This document shows, in pieces, positions 1-11,829 of a stretch of DNA of 64,000 bases; the first letter of the stretch is position 1; the number at the start of each line of letters is the position of its first letter. The DNA comes from Straminergon stramineum (taxonomy: Eukaryota > Streptophyta > Bryopsida > Hypnales > Calliergonaceae), in NCBI GenBank assembly GCA_963920665.1, contig OY987270.1, forward strand, positions 15,588,019 through 15,652,018. Reading direction: 5' to 3'. A model generated the notes under the pieces. It saw nothing but the letters and a program-made list of their open reading frames with translations, had not been told where the DNA came from and searched no databases. The position numbers were made by a program, and so were the translations under genes.

Positions 1-1587
1 ACAACATTTAATAGCCTTAGCTATTGTTGCCTTGAGTCTTCTCCCAAGAAGTTCATCAAGTAATATTGAGTACAATTGATTACTATATTTTTTACTAATT
101 GCTATTGACCATTGCTCTTTAATTGCTTTTGATTATTGTTTTTTTTATTAGTTACTTTTGTAAACCTCTTACCATTCTCATACTTCTTGCCACATGCAAC
201 TATAGCTACTAATGGAAGGATGAAATGATGTGGAATATTTCACATCATTTTGTTTGAGGAAGGGCAACAATGTTGTAGACTACTCAATGTTATGTTGTCC
301 AAAACATGATTTGAAGAGGTATGTGATTTGTGCATTTATGGCCTCAAAAATTATGTAACTATTCAAATTTCTTCAATATCTCACCCATCTTTATCACTAG
401 AAGAAATTCTTTTTCATCAAGTTGATGTGTTTTTGTTAGAAAATACAAACTTGCATTGGAAAAAACGCAATTTTGCAATTTTTTGAAGATAGGAAAACTC
501 ATTAGCTTTGGGGGAATATAATCTTTATTTCAAGCAATGACTGAGAGAAAAAGTTATGCTAGCCTAAGTATAAAATTGAGTTGGTTGGGCAACAAAATAA
601 ATAAATAAAACTTGAAATTAAAATTATATATTTTAATTTCCAATAGATTATATTTTTGTCTATTAGTGTAGAAAGATTTGATTCATTCCATTTGGATTAG
701 TGATGTGAAAGTTATAAAGGATCTTGTTTTGGGGGTAATTAGAGCATCTTGAATGGAAAATAGCATATCCTATTCTTTTCTTAACTCAAATTATTTAAAA
801 AATTCAATTTTTTTCCAAAGGGTTAATTTATTAGTTAGAGTAATTTCACTATTTGAATTAAATGTACTTCAATTCCATCTTAAAACTATCAACAATTTAG
901 AATTTTCTTTATATCATATTTATAACAATTTCTTGGAGAATGAAACTCATATTTTTATTTTTAAATTTGTTCCCCATATAATCAATTCAATTATTCAATA
1001 TAATTTTTTTTAAATGAAAATTTTGAAGTTCAAGATATTCAAAGTCTTATAATGTAGTCCTTGAAGGTGTAAGAAATCCCATTGTTAACATTAAACACAA
1101 ATATCTTGTAATCTACATAGTCAAAGTTTTTATAAATCTTCCAAATATTTTATACTAGTCTAGTGTAAAATCCTACAATAAAATATGTATTTAAAAAATA
1201 TTTTTACCCATTGCAATAGAAATGACAATTTTGAGTGTTTCTCGTGATAGATAGGCCTAGGGACTTTGGGAATTAAGATATGTGTCCTCAAATTTATTGC
1301 CACTTAAAAGAAATGCATTAATGTTGTGAGTAATTTTGGATGTACATTAGTCAAGTCCTTACTCTTTAATACAATCATAGAATTGTACATGGGGTTTAAT
1401 TTTCTTCCTATCACATTCAATGAGAGTAGAACCTCTTCAAGGTAACAGGGTTGAAATTTGACTAACTCTATTACAAATTCATATTTTTAGACAAAGTATA
1501 TTCACCTTGAAAATTGAGATTACAAGAACTTGTCAAACCTTCAAGGGTCTTTATAGGGGAATACTTGAGACTTTTAATTAGGAGTTA
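1..1587. other. AT-rich intergenic DNA, nothing recognised
   Basis: This stretch is AT-rich and full of homopolymer runs. The longest open frame (753-1013, plus) is low-complexity and rich in F, N, I and L, as expected by chance in AT-rich DNA. I see no splice-consistent exon series, RNA gene or complete mobile element. Confidence 0.6.
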
Positions 1588-2012
1588 ATCCATTATAGTC
1601 TTGTATCACCCCAATGGCCATAATCAACGTCTTAAAGTGATGCAGTAATTAGTGATTGAAATAGGAACTTCCATCTTTTTAGTGTATATTCCTCACAAGA
1701 AGTGACCTTTTTAGGCCTTCATGTTATAGCCATGTTAAGAAATGTTGTGTCTACTTTTGGTGAGTAAGATGACCATTGAGGATACACTTTGTATTGATTT
1801 TGGGGTAGTCTACAAACTCTTTGGGACAATTGGGCAACACACTTCAAAAATCCGTAACAAATTCATACTTTTATTAAAAAATTAAAATTTCAACAACTCC
1901 CCCCATTTCTCACATTTGTCTTCGTACGGGGAAAAAAAATCAAAATTTTCAACAAATGAATGCCAACATGACAAACTAGATAATCCGGTTGTCACAAGCT
2001 AGTTTAACTCTC
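1588..2012 (+). mobile_element. Degraded family A inverted-repeat element
   Basis: The interior matches the better preserved family A copies at 32544, 36592 and 56981. Shared stretches are the 'aggaacttccatcttt' segment, the 'gccatgttaagaaatgttgt' segment, 'ggggtagtctacaaactctttggg' (here split across variants) and 'cacacttcaaaaat'. The right terminus ('gtcacaagctagttt') is a weakened form of the family's 'gtcataggcaggtttacc' end, and the left terminus is not recognisable. This copy lacks the 21-bp internal duplication seen in three other copies, as does the 21113 copy. Borders are approximate. Confidence 0.6.
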
Positions 2013-5000
2013 TGGAATAAGGTATGGTGCTCTCCAAGCAATCCTATTCTAAAAGCAACCATGAACACAAAGGTACATTTTGCTTTCTTCAATGTACCAA
2101 CAATGTACATTTCAAGACGTGGTTACTTACAGTGACCACTACATTTGAACTTCAAAAACTCGTAACTAATTCCACAAAGGTCCAAAAAATATGAAACGAC
2201 TTGGGTTCGATCCCAATTCCATTTTTCTTCCTACAAAATTTTTTTCTGAAATTTTTTTCAAGGAGTTTTGGCTTCCCCCAAATGGAATCAGCTTTTCAAC
2301 GGTCTTAAACGGTCAGTCACTTTTTAAGAGCAGACTACCTTAATCACATGTGACAGGAGAAAAGGTTGATGGCCAAGGCTGACACTCTTTTGCCCGGACT
2401 TGAATCAATGTGTGGGTTTTATGACTTCTCAGGTGCATTCAGAGCAGGGGAAAGAAATCATTGGGATTTATTTGACAAACATAAGTAATAACTTCAGGCA
2501 CAGCCATCACAGACTCAGTTATGGGTTGATGAAATTCATCGACATAAAAGCATCTCACTGGAACCCCAAATTGGTCAATAGATTTTAAAAAAAAAAGATA
2601 GGATTCTTGATTCTTAAATGTGTGGAAACACCAAAAAGCATTAAAAAAGAAGAAGCAATTCATCATAGTTGGAAGCACCTTTTCCTAGAAAAAAAAATAT
2701 TATTCTATTATTAGCAATTGAAACTCATGCATGAGAAAAAATCAATTATTAATTTGGATAAGACATGAAATTACTCTGCATTTTCAAAGTGGAATTTCTT
2801 AGGTCACTGAATACATCACATAGCTTGGTTGTAATATCAAAATCTAGATAATCAATTTTTGCCAATGGCAATTGAGTGTAGGAACAATTTAATAGCACTT
2901 GGGGGGGGGGGGGGGGATTACTTTCTATAGACACATGTTTCCAACCAAGATCCCATTCGTACAAGATAGGAGGACCTATTTTCATGAATGAGGGAAATAT
3001 ATATGATTGATGTCAACCAAGACCTCATTATTGTATGATGAGTTACATTGACACCTAATGAAATTGTAAGACTAATTTTTAGTTTTGCCCTTCCAAGAAA
3101 TAGGTTTGCCTACACATTGTAAATAAGTTGGGCTATAATCTACACTTCCATAATTTTGACTAATTCCAAACGTGATGGAAAATTAGCAAAAAATAGTGCA
3201 ATCTTCATTATTTCTATTTCTTCATTGAAGAAAATTATCCTCCCACCATCACTCAATAGGACATATACTCAAATGCTCAAGATTGTTGAAAATAGGTTGT
3301 AAACCTTGTCACAAATGTCTACAAATATGGTTTTGAGTGTTTTCACCTTACATGTAATTGTATAAGGACCAACCTATACGAAGAACCACAAAACATCATT
3401 TCATGTTGAAAGTCACAAGATAAATTACCAATAATATAAATTCAATCTCTTAGTAGTGATTACTCAATGTGGAAATTAAATCTACAATAATGCACTTTGA
3501 ATATAATCAATAAATTTGCCAAGAACTTGGAATATCATTAGAGTAGTGGGAAATGATTCATACTAATTTGTATATTGTATCTATGATGGATAAATAGATT
3601 AAAAAAACATGAAAATTTAGAAGTATCTTGAGACATTTTGGACTTAGTATCCATGAAAGGATTTGAGAGTAATTTGCAAGCTTGGGATATTGCAATTGTT
3701 GTTCCTTATCTAAAAGATTCTTTTAATTTTGACAATAAATCCCATAAAATAATAAACCAAGAGGATCTATTATTTATGTGACTTGTTGTAAAGTATTAAA
3801 GGCAAAAAAATGCATATAATTTTTTTTCTTATTATATTATTAAAAATCCGAAATTAGTAATATAGAATTTTAAAATCATTTTAATCCTAATTATTTGTCA
3901 CAAATAAGAAAAAATTTCATTCAAGAAAAAAATTACAAGTTTCATTTCAATCATTATAATGACAAATTCATAATTTTAAAATATTTGTAGATTGAAGAGC
4001 TTTTGTATATCTATTACAATTTTAATTAAATCAACAATAAACTTGTAGAAGCTATTTTTATTATTGTAGAAAAGATTTGGAATACCACGGCATATTATAA
4101 AGCTGTGCTAATTTACTGCAATGTATACTAAAATATAATAATATACAATTGTGTATTTATAGCATATACAAATGGAATTTGTCAATTTTTTGAGATCATG
4201 AATATAGTATAAAAGCTTTCAACTCAAATTGCATATGGATTGCATTTTGGAAATTTGAAATTCTACATGAAGTCAAGGAAAAAAAGATTGTTGGAAAAGT
4301 TTAAATGTCTAGATTTAAGTTCAAATTTTTTTCATAAGAAAAAATAATTCTTTGATTTCTATATAGTTGTGTACATGAAAAAAGTATATACTAAGAATCC
4401 ACAAATATTTTAACTATGCGTCTTGCAATACATAAATTTGGTGCCAAGTGCATTGTTGATTGTGAATCTAATATCATACCACCACCAAGTACTTTTTTGA
4501 CTTTCTATGGTTGGAGTCTATGTAGATTGAAAAACGTACACCTTTTATAGATTGGTGGTTCTAAAAGCATTGTTCTAAACAAATAATGATATACATTGAG
4601 GATTAAAGATTGATTTTTTTTTTCTTTGTCGACTTACTTATCCCCTAGAGATCATTTGTCCATTCACGGGACAATTGAAAATTCTAGTATGTTCCTATGA
4701 AGTCAATTATAGTTGGATGTTTGTGAAATTTTGACACAAAGTGTGAATATGTACCCCTTTAGTTGGAGTATTTTTTATCAGGTGCATAAATCCAAAAGTT
4801 ATATTGCCATGAACTTTTTAGGTAGCTCAAGCAATTTTGGCATCTTTGGGGCATCTTTTGCAAAAATACTGATCAAATTTTGAAATTTAGCATGTATATA
4901 ACTAACAAAATATGGCATACAATGGTTCAAAAAAAGTAGAATTTAGTTCTCAAATTACATTCTAAGAGGAGTCAAATTTTGTTAGCTATGTTGAGGTGGT

Positions 5001-6642
5001 TTCAAGAAAAAATATATTTTCTTCTAACTTCAAGCTCTATTATCTTGCAGTCTCTAAATTTAAAATTCTTGAAAATTTCACCAAATGTTCTGAATTTTTG
5101 TCGCTAACATTTTGCATTTGGGATTTCAAATGAAGAACTTCCTTGTTGCACAAGAAATTGTCAAAAAATGACTAGTATATTGCCAATTTGCTTAACTTAC
5201 TTGCATTGCAAGGTAATTTAAGATACTTAAGGTGGATTCAATATTTGCTTATGAAGTTTTTCATGAGTGGATCTAAGAACATATACTTATGAATGGTAAA
5301 AATTTGCATTTTTTTGTAGAGAAAAAAATTTACTCTAAGAAGGCTCAAAGTTTGTTGCCATATTTTGTAGGAATGAAAAAAAATTCACTCACTTCAAACG
5401 TTCATGAACTTTGAATAACTATGTTGAAATTTTTTCCACATATTGCCTTACAAATTAAATACACTTTCATACGGTTGGAATTAAAAAAATAAATAAATAT
5501 AATTAATTAATTTTAGACAATGAATAAAAAATTGGCATTTTTGAACTTTTTGTCTTCCAAAACGCCCTCTAGCCTTTACAGGTTATCATAGATGTATGCA
5601 AAATTTTCATCCAATTTTGAAATTAATCCTCTCCTGTCAAAAAATTTAATATGAAAACCTGATGTGATATTCTTGCTTATATAAACATAGCAATGAAAAT
5701 TAACCCACCGGGTCACCACAATGGGCCCATGACCATGAATTTCAAACCTGAACAAATTCATCACTCTCTTTGCTTCCATTTTGCAGCTCTAAGTGAACGA
5801 AATTCCTTGTATATATTTTTCAGAGATGAAATTACATGCCTTCTATGAGTCATAAAAATTTCCATTTCTTTCTAAAACTTTGAAATTATTGTGATAATTT
5901 AAGGGAAAGTGAAGAAAATTCATATCAAATACATAATTCACTGAAAAAATCTGGAATTTTCATTGTTGGTGTGTATTATAGTGTATAACATCATGATATG
6001 AACCAAAATTAGAATATCAATTGCAATAAAATAATGTATATCTCAAAAAAATCATTTTCATGGATTAGATTCACATCAAGTGGAAAAAGCAAGAAGTGGC
6101 TTAAATACACTACAAATGGGGTAATCTTTGGGTTGAGCATCTTCTTCTTTTGAAAAGTCAATAATACCACAAGGAGGGAATATCCAAAAATTTCACTAAA
6201 AAGGCATTCAAGCAGTTCCTGTCCAAAATATTGGTTGAAAAAAAGGTTATTTTTCCATTTGATAGCCCAACTCGAAGTTTTCTAAAGGACACAAAATTTC
6301 CTCAACAACATTTTCATGGTTAAAGTTGATGTATATTACTATTGAAAAGGCTATATTTCATTTTCAATACAATCATTTGAACTATGATTTGTTTTTTTTA
6401 ATAATTATTTATTGGATTGAATTGTCTTTAAACTATTCTATTGAATGGAGAGAGAATGTTGAACTTGTTGTATTCCATGAAGTTTGTGGTTCAATTCCTA
6501 TTGATATCTATAGCCCATGCTCAATCATCTGGGTTGATGGGAGATACCAAAACTCTTTGGCATTGTAGGATGTTTCTCCAAATGGATACACTCGGGCCAA
6601 GCCAAGCCAATTACATCTCATTGCACTTGGTAATGCAAAACA
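2013..6642. other. AT-rich intergenic DNA with element relics
   Basis: No gene is visible. A run of 16 G residues lies at 2901-2916 in otherwise AT-rich DNA. Around 4880-5070 there is a weak match to the interior of the TTAA-flanked element at 44624-45173 (the 'cttctaacttcaagctctattatctt' type segment), so part of this block is probably decayed transposon DNA. The longer open frames here are low-complexity and do not resemble any family I know. Confidence 0.5.
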
Positions 6643-6646
6643 TTAA

Positions 6647-7292
6647 CCCCTCAATGCCCAAGGCTTTTTTCAAGCTTCTTGAAATTTTCTCTAAATTGAA
6701 CCAAAAGCCAACATTTTGATAAGTTTTTATCATTTTTTAAGATTGTGGCCGCACAAATTCAAGCTAGACATGTTAGAGATCACATGGGGGAAGAAAACAC
6801 AATAATATCACTTATAGATTGAAAGATTATAATGTTTGATCATGAGGGTGTCAAAATTGTAAAAGTGATTTGAAGTCTTTCAATCCCTTTTCACATGTCA
6901 AAACTAAACAATTGGTCACCCAAAAAATATGAGGTTAAAGGGACTAACATGCATAATCCCAATCAATTTATGGCTTCTCAAAATCTACTCTGCAATTTTT
7001 TTTTAATGAATTTCGAATGTGATTTTTTCTCCAAGATCTAGTGTATTTGAGGCTCATTTCCAAGAGCTCCCAATACTACAGAAAGTCAAGATTGCAATGA
7101 ACATCCTTGCACAAAATCTTGAATAGAAAAATCATAATGATTTGTTTACAAAATCAAAATTTTGATGCTGAAACTAGACTTCAAAAAGGATTTAATAAAA
7201 ATACAAACTACAAAAAGTAGCAACTTGGTTAGGTTTTATCTAACTTCAATGTATTGTCGACCCCAAAATTTGGTGCCTTGGACATTTAGGGG
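6647..7292 (+). mobile_element. TTAA-flanked inverted-repeat element, copy C1
   Basis: This is a 646-bp element with terminal inverted repeats. The left end is CCCCTCAATGCCCAAGGC and the right end reads CCCCTAAATGTCCAAGGC on the minus strand, 16 of 18 bases identical. Each end is directly flanked by TTAA (6643-6646 and 7293-7296). The whole interior is repeated in inverted orientation at 33420-34054, including 'agatctagtgtatttgaggc' and 'cttgcacaaaatcttgaata'. No transposase frame is present, so it is non-autonomous. TTAA target duplication with CCCTAAA-like ends is typical of the piggyBac superfamily. That assignment is an inference from termini only. Confidence 0.8.
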
Positions 7293-7299
7293 TTAACAT

Positions 7300-8560
7300 C
7301 CTACTGTGGTAGAGGCATCCAACTACATGGTTTGCCAACTTCCTCTTTCAAATTTAGGATTAAATTTTAAAAAGCATATGAAACTAAAATTGGATGGATA
7401 GATATTTTGGCATTCTCAATGTTAGATGACCGTTCCCGGTTTCCTGCCATTTCCCGGCCACTCCCTCCCAGCATGGTCTGACCAACACAATCCCTCTGCG
7501 GCTCTGCCCACCCAGGCCCCCACCTGATGGTTCTGTGCTAAGATGCTGTCTGTTTCCCGTGGACTCTCTAGCCAGGCTTGACATTAGCACTCAGCACTGA
7601 AACCTGCTTGACACATGGGGAGCACAACCTCAAGTACACTAAGGTTTTCTCCTAATCTCCCTCACCCAAAACTAAACTTATGAGGTACGTGCCGAAGGAA
7701 AGACGTACTGGCAACATCAGTGACAGACAGCTTCACTGATGGAGAATCCCTGCCTAACTTAAGCTTAAACAGCAATCAAAACTACAAACTAAAACTAACC
7801 AGCAATCAAAACTGCAGATGAAAACTAACCAGCAATCAAAACGACAAATGAAAACCAACCAGCAATCAAAACTACAGATGAAAATTAACCAGCAATCAAA
7901 ACTACAAATGAAAACTAACCAGCAATCAAAAGTACAGATGAAAACTAACCAGCAATCAAAACTACAGGTGAAAACTAACCAGCAATCAAAACTACAGATG
8001 AAAACTAACCAGCAATCAAAACTACAAATGAAAACCAACCAGCAATCAAAACTCAGTTCCAAAAGCTCTTGACTAATTTCGAGTTGATTTTCATTAGCCT
8101 TGTAAGCTCAAAACTCTCCACTCATTCACATCTGCAGATTGTGAAAAGGTTTTTAATTCACAATTGGAAGTGACCGACTTAAGACTTCATCAGTTAAGTT
8201 CAGCTTAACTTAATAAGAGTTCAGACAAGGACTTCTCCGCAAGTTGAAAACTGACGTGTTGACTACAAGCAAGACAAACTGTCCGTAGCTTAGCCCAGCC
8301 AGTGCAGGCAATGCTCTCTCTGTCTGTCTGTCACTCTGTCTGTCAGTCATTTGACAGCCAGCTTTCAGAGAAATAATGGCCAAGTCATCAGCTGTAAGGT
8401 AAGTTACGGTGGGAGGACCAGACACATCACGAATCCACGCTGGCAGGCAGGCAGCTCCCAGCGGTCTGCATGCAGCCGTGAACAGTAAAAACAGGTACGA
8501 AAGGCCAGAGCAGAACATTATTAGGAAGAGTAATACGACCAGCAGCAGTAATAAGTAAGT
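7300..8560. other. GC-richer island without a recognised gene
   Basis: Base composition changes sharply here compared with the AT-rich DNA on both sides. The block carries GC-rich stretches at 7430-7580 and 8240-8510, the 30-bp minisatellite listed separately, and a TCTG/TGTC microsatellite at about 8317-8348. Open frames at 7384-7590 and 8210-8518 (both minus) encode no family I recognise. The second begins with a hydrophobic stretch but lacks other support. It could be the remains of a gene or promoter moved here by transposition. Confidence 0.5.
7771..8053. repeat. 30-bp tandem repeat (minisatellite), about 9.4 copies
   Basis: Nine full 30-bp units run in exact register from 7771 to 8040, followed by a partial unit. 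The unit begins agcaatcaaaactacagatg and ends aaaactaacc. Copies differ by a few substitutions and have no length changes. Because 30 is a multiple of three and no stop falls in two of the frames, both strands stay open: QMKTNQQSKL repeats on plus and CSFDCWLVFI repeats on minus. I regard both as consequences of the repeat, not as genes. Confidence 0.95.
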
Positions 8561-8786
8561 ACTCCAATTATAATGAAATTTAGTAGAACCACACTAATTG
8601 ATTTGAAAATGCTCTAAGTTTTTACTCTTGATGGAAGATCTTATCAACATAGATATAGATATTGATATTGTTTGTAGAGAGGATTTCTATAGATATAGGT
8701 GGTAAAAAATATTTGTCAAGAATAAATCATTTTGTGTGGTTAAATGTTGAAGGATTGTGGTGTTTTTAAACCCAAAATTGCTTTAA

Positions 8787-11064
8787 CCCCTAAAGGACCA
8801 AGTTTTGTTTCTTTGGCAACATAGCGATTTTGGGCAACTCACTACAAATAGAAAAATTCATGATATTTTTTGAATGTTTTTTTGAATGTGGGGACGAGGA
8901 GTACCTTGCCACTCCACCAAAAAAATTACAATCAGATGTGCCTATGAATAGTTATGGGGAAAAATGTCATTTTTCATGGACAGGGAGCAGCATGGACAAG
9001 ATAATTAACAATATAGGAAAATTTACTTGGGAATGCCTAGAAGAGCTTGGGTAGAGTTTGGGATAGTCTTTCGCCCATGTTCAGAGCAAGGTACTTCTTT
9101 GACATTCTTTGAATTAATAAATTTCACCCAATGTAGAAGGAGGTGGTGGCAAGGAGGTAGATTCACTATTCCTTCAACTTAATAGAGAGGTTACTCCTAA
9201 TTACAAATTAAAATAAAAACAAAAACGTCCACAAGACCAATTGAATCAATAACGAATGTCATTTGACAAACAAACATCTAGTGTTACAAAAAATTTCGAC
9301 CCTGGAAAAGGCCGCGACTTTGCTGCTGCAGTGGTGCAATTAGGGAAAAAATATTTTTTTCAAAAAAAAAATTAATTAAAAAATTAATTATTTTCAGAAT
9401 TGACGTGGCACTAGTGCGACCATGTCAGATATGGTGATTTTCCGAAAAAGTTGGATTTTTTTTTCTTTCAGTGTCTTTTTTAATTTTTTTTTCAAAAAAT
9501 ATTTTCTGTACTAGCACTGCGCTGCGAAACAGCCCCTTTCAAGGTCCAAATTTTTTCTAATGAAAAGATTGATAGTTAGAAGAATCAATTAGTTATTTCA
9601 GATGTTGTAGTTCTGAGAGTAGAGAGGTTGCTTTTATAATCAAATCCATTGTCCATAATGAATTCTCAAAGGGTATGGGACAATTTGAAGATGAGAGTTT
9701 GTCTGCTCATTGTCAAAACATAAGAATTATGTTCAAAGTAGAATTTCAGACCTCATTTTGCTATAGTGGAATAACTTATTTCAAAAAACTTTGAACCAAA
9801 AAAAGTTGGTAAATAAAGCCAAGTTTCATTTCAAAAGACCCGTTTGTGATTTTGAGCCTCCAAAAAAAAGTTATGAACAAAATTTAGAGATGATCTTTCA
9901 AAATGTTAATGAAAATGTCCTTTCCAACCCCTCTCTAAAATTTGTCCATAATTTTTGATTGGAGACTCTAAATCCCAAACGGGTTTTGGGAGATGAAACT
10001 TAGCTTGATTTCCTAAACTTTTTTAGTCCAAAGTTTTTTTTAAATAAATTATTCTACTATGCCAAAATGAAGTATGAAATTCTATTTTGAACATAATTCT
10101 TACTTTTTACTTAACTTTGACAGGAGTTGATTTCTTAGTAATTCTAATTTACATATCCCACATGGTTTGTTTGACCTCTTACTACCCCACCTATATAAAG
10201 ATCTTCTCTACTCTTCACTTAATTGTGCAAACATGTTGATCCTCAAATTATTGGAGATTAAGTTTTAACATTTCCATGTTATCAACATTTACTGTAGAAT
10301 ATTTAAAATTCTACTTAATTGAGCAAGGAACATCTTCAGAGTTTAGGGAAAGAGTAAAATCTTTGAAATAAAGGGAATGTGATGTAGTGTTAGTATATAG
10401 TGTCAATGAGTTTTGATGATGAGTTGGGCTTCGCTAACCCTAACCTAGCCTTCTCCCTTCCTAGGCCCAATATATCTAATTGTCCCTTCACTTCAACCTA
10501 GATACAAATTGATCAAGCTTGTGGAAGTTTGATATTTTATACGATTTGAATTTTTTCCTCTTCTAGAGCTAGTTGAAATCTAGAACTCCTCCGTTCAAAT
10601 TTTGAATAAATTATAGTATGTGCAAGTCATAAGTTGTTGAAAAAAACCCTTTGAATGAGACTTTTTTTGAAGCTAGTTCCATATCGGAATTTTTTGATAC
10701 ATGTTCCCCAATTAAAAATATTATAATTTTTTTTGAACATGTGACCAACTTTATCACAAAAATCAAGCAAAAAAAGTTCAAGCAAAAAAGTGAAATTAAC
10801 TTGTCCAAAAGCCCCCCAAAATTAGAACTACCTGGAATTTGGATGCCCCCCAAAAACATTTTTTTCAACTTTAAACACTATAATCTCACAATCTGTGAGG
10901 TCAAAACCTCCCATTTTTTTACTACAATATAATGAAGTAATCTAACACAAGATCTTATGATTAGATGCAACAATTTTTCATTTTTCAATTTTAGGGAGCC
11001 TTTGCCATCAAAACAACCCATTTTGAGTGTTTTTTGGTGAAACTTAGTCAAAGAACTTTAGGGG
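8787..11064. mobile_element. Possible 2.3-kb TTAA-flanked element
   Basis: The left boundary is TTAA followed by CCCCTAAAGGACCAAG (TTAA at 8783-8786). The right boundary is CTTTAGGGG followed by TTAA (11065-11068). The outer 9-10 bases are inverted copies, but similarity stops soon after, so the pairing of these two ends is tentative. The interior holds the long foldback at 9721-10102 and low-complexity frames, but no transposase. Near the right end it resembles the interior of the 44624-45173 element ('ctttaaacactataatctcacaatctgtg'). Confidence 0.4.
9721..10102. repeat. Long inverted repeat (foldback) with 172-bp arms
   Basis: The left arm (9721-9892) is matched by the reverse complement of the right arm (9930-10102) along its full length. 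By eye the identity is about 80 percent, with only small indels. Matching blocks include taagaattatgttcaaa, 'gaatttca.ac.tcattttg', 'aagtttcat' and 'cccgtttg.gattt.gag.ctcc'. The loop is 37 bases. If transcribed it would form a hairpin of roughly 170 bp, of the kind that feeds Dicer-like small-RNA pathways in plants. It may instead be a foldback transposon. Confidence 0.8.
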
Positions 11065-11282
11065 TTAAAATGCTTGTGTCCAAAGGAAAGCTAAATTCTT
11101 CATCTCTATACATTCTTTAACAAATTGAACCATTGTATCTTTTAGTTAATTTGTTACAGTATACTATCCTAAAATTTTAGAATGTGAAAATTTACCAATT
11201 ATAAGAATATGATGTTTAAATTTAAAAAAGAAGTATTTTCAACTCTTCCCAAATGGATAAGTTTTGTCTTTCAAAATTTTAA

Positions 11283-11805
11283 CCCCAAATATGTACATGC
11301 TCCAACTTGCATCTCTCTAGAATATGATGAAAAAATTAGTTGAAAATACAATTGTTGTATTGTAATAAGCAATCTACATCCTATGTTTTACATTTTTTTC
11401 CAAATATATTGAAAATGAAAACAAGACAAGACTTCAATGTTTATTTTGGGATAGAGATTAGTGCCCACAATGTAAAACTCCTCAAAACATTCCTCTTGTT
11501 AATAGAAATAGAATGATTTGAAGCTTTCAAACATATATAAATATAGAAACCTAAGTTCCAATTATTGTTTAATGTTTTTTTTGCTATATTGCCCAAATTG
11601 CCTAAGCTTCAAACGAAACTACACATTGTACAATAACTTTTTAACCATGCAGTCAAACGTTATGAAAATTGTTGCACCTTGAAGGAATTAAGCTACTCCT
11701 CGACCACATGTGTTTAAATTTCAATGAAAAAAATGAAAACTCCATTTGTAAATGAATGACCAACGACACTTTGCTGCCAAAAAACATACTTAAGGGCTTT
11801 AGGGG
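11283..11805. mobile_element. Possible TTAA-flanked element, weak
   Basis: TTAA at 11279-11282 is followed by CCCCAAATATG, and CTTTAGGGG at 11797-11805 is followed by TTAA at 11806-11809. The outermost CCCC(T)AAA is shared, but the ends diverge quickly and no second copy of the whole unit was found in the window. The pairing could be accidental. Confidence 0.25.
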
Positions 11806-11829
11806 TTAACACTAAATTTCATTATTAGT

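Noticed and set aside
2901..2916. Run of 16 G as a structured element (quadruplex or telomere-related)
   Set aside because: A single homopolymer without spaced G-runs or a repeat unit. It is most likely slippage or an assembly effect, as with the 13-G run at 57537-57549.
7771..8053. CRISPR-like array
   Set aside because: The units are contiguous with no variable spacers, and the genomic context is plant nuclear.
7754..8072. Repeat proteins encoded by the 30-bp array on either strand
   Set aside because: Both frames are open only because the unit length is a multiple of three. There is no flanking coding signal, and the two frames exclude each other.
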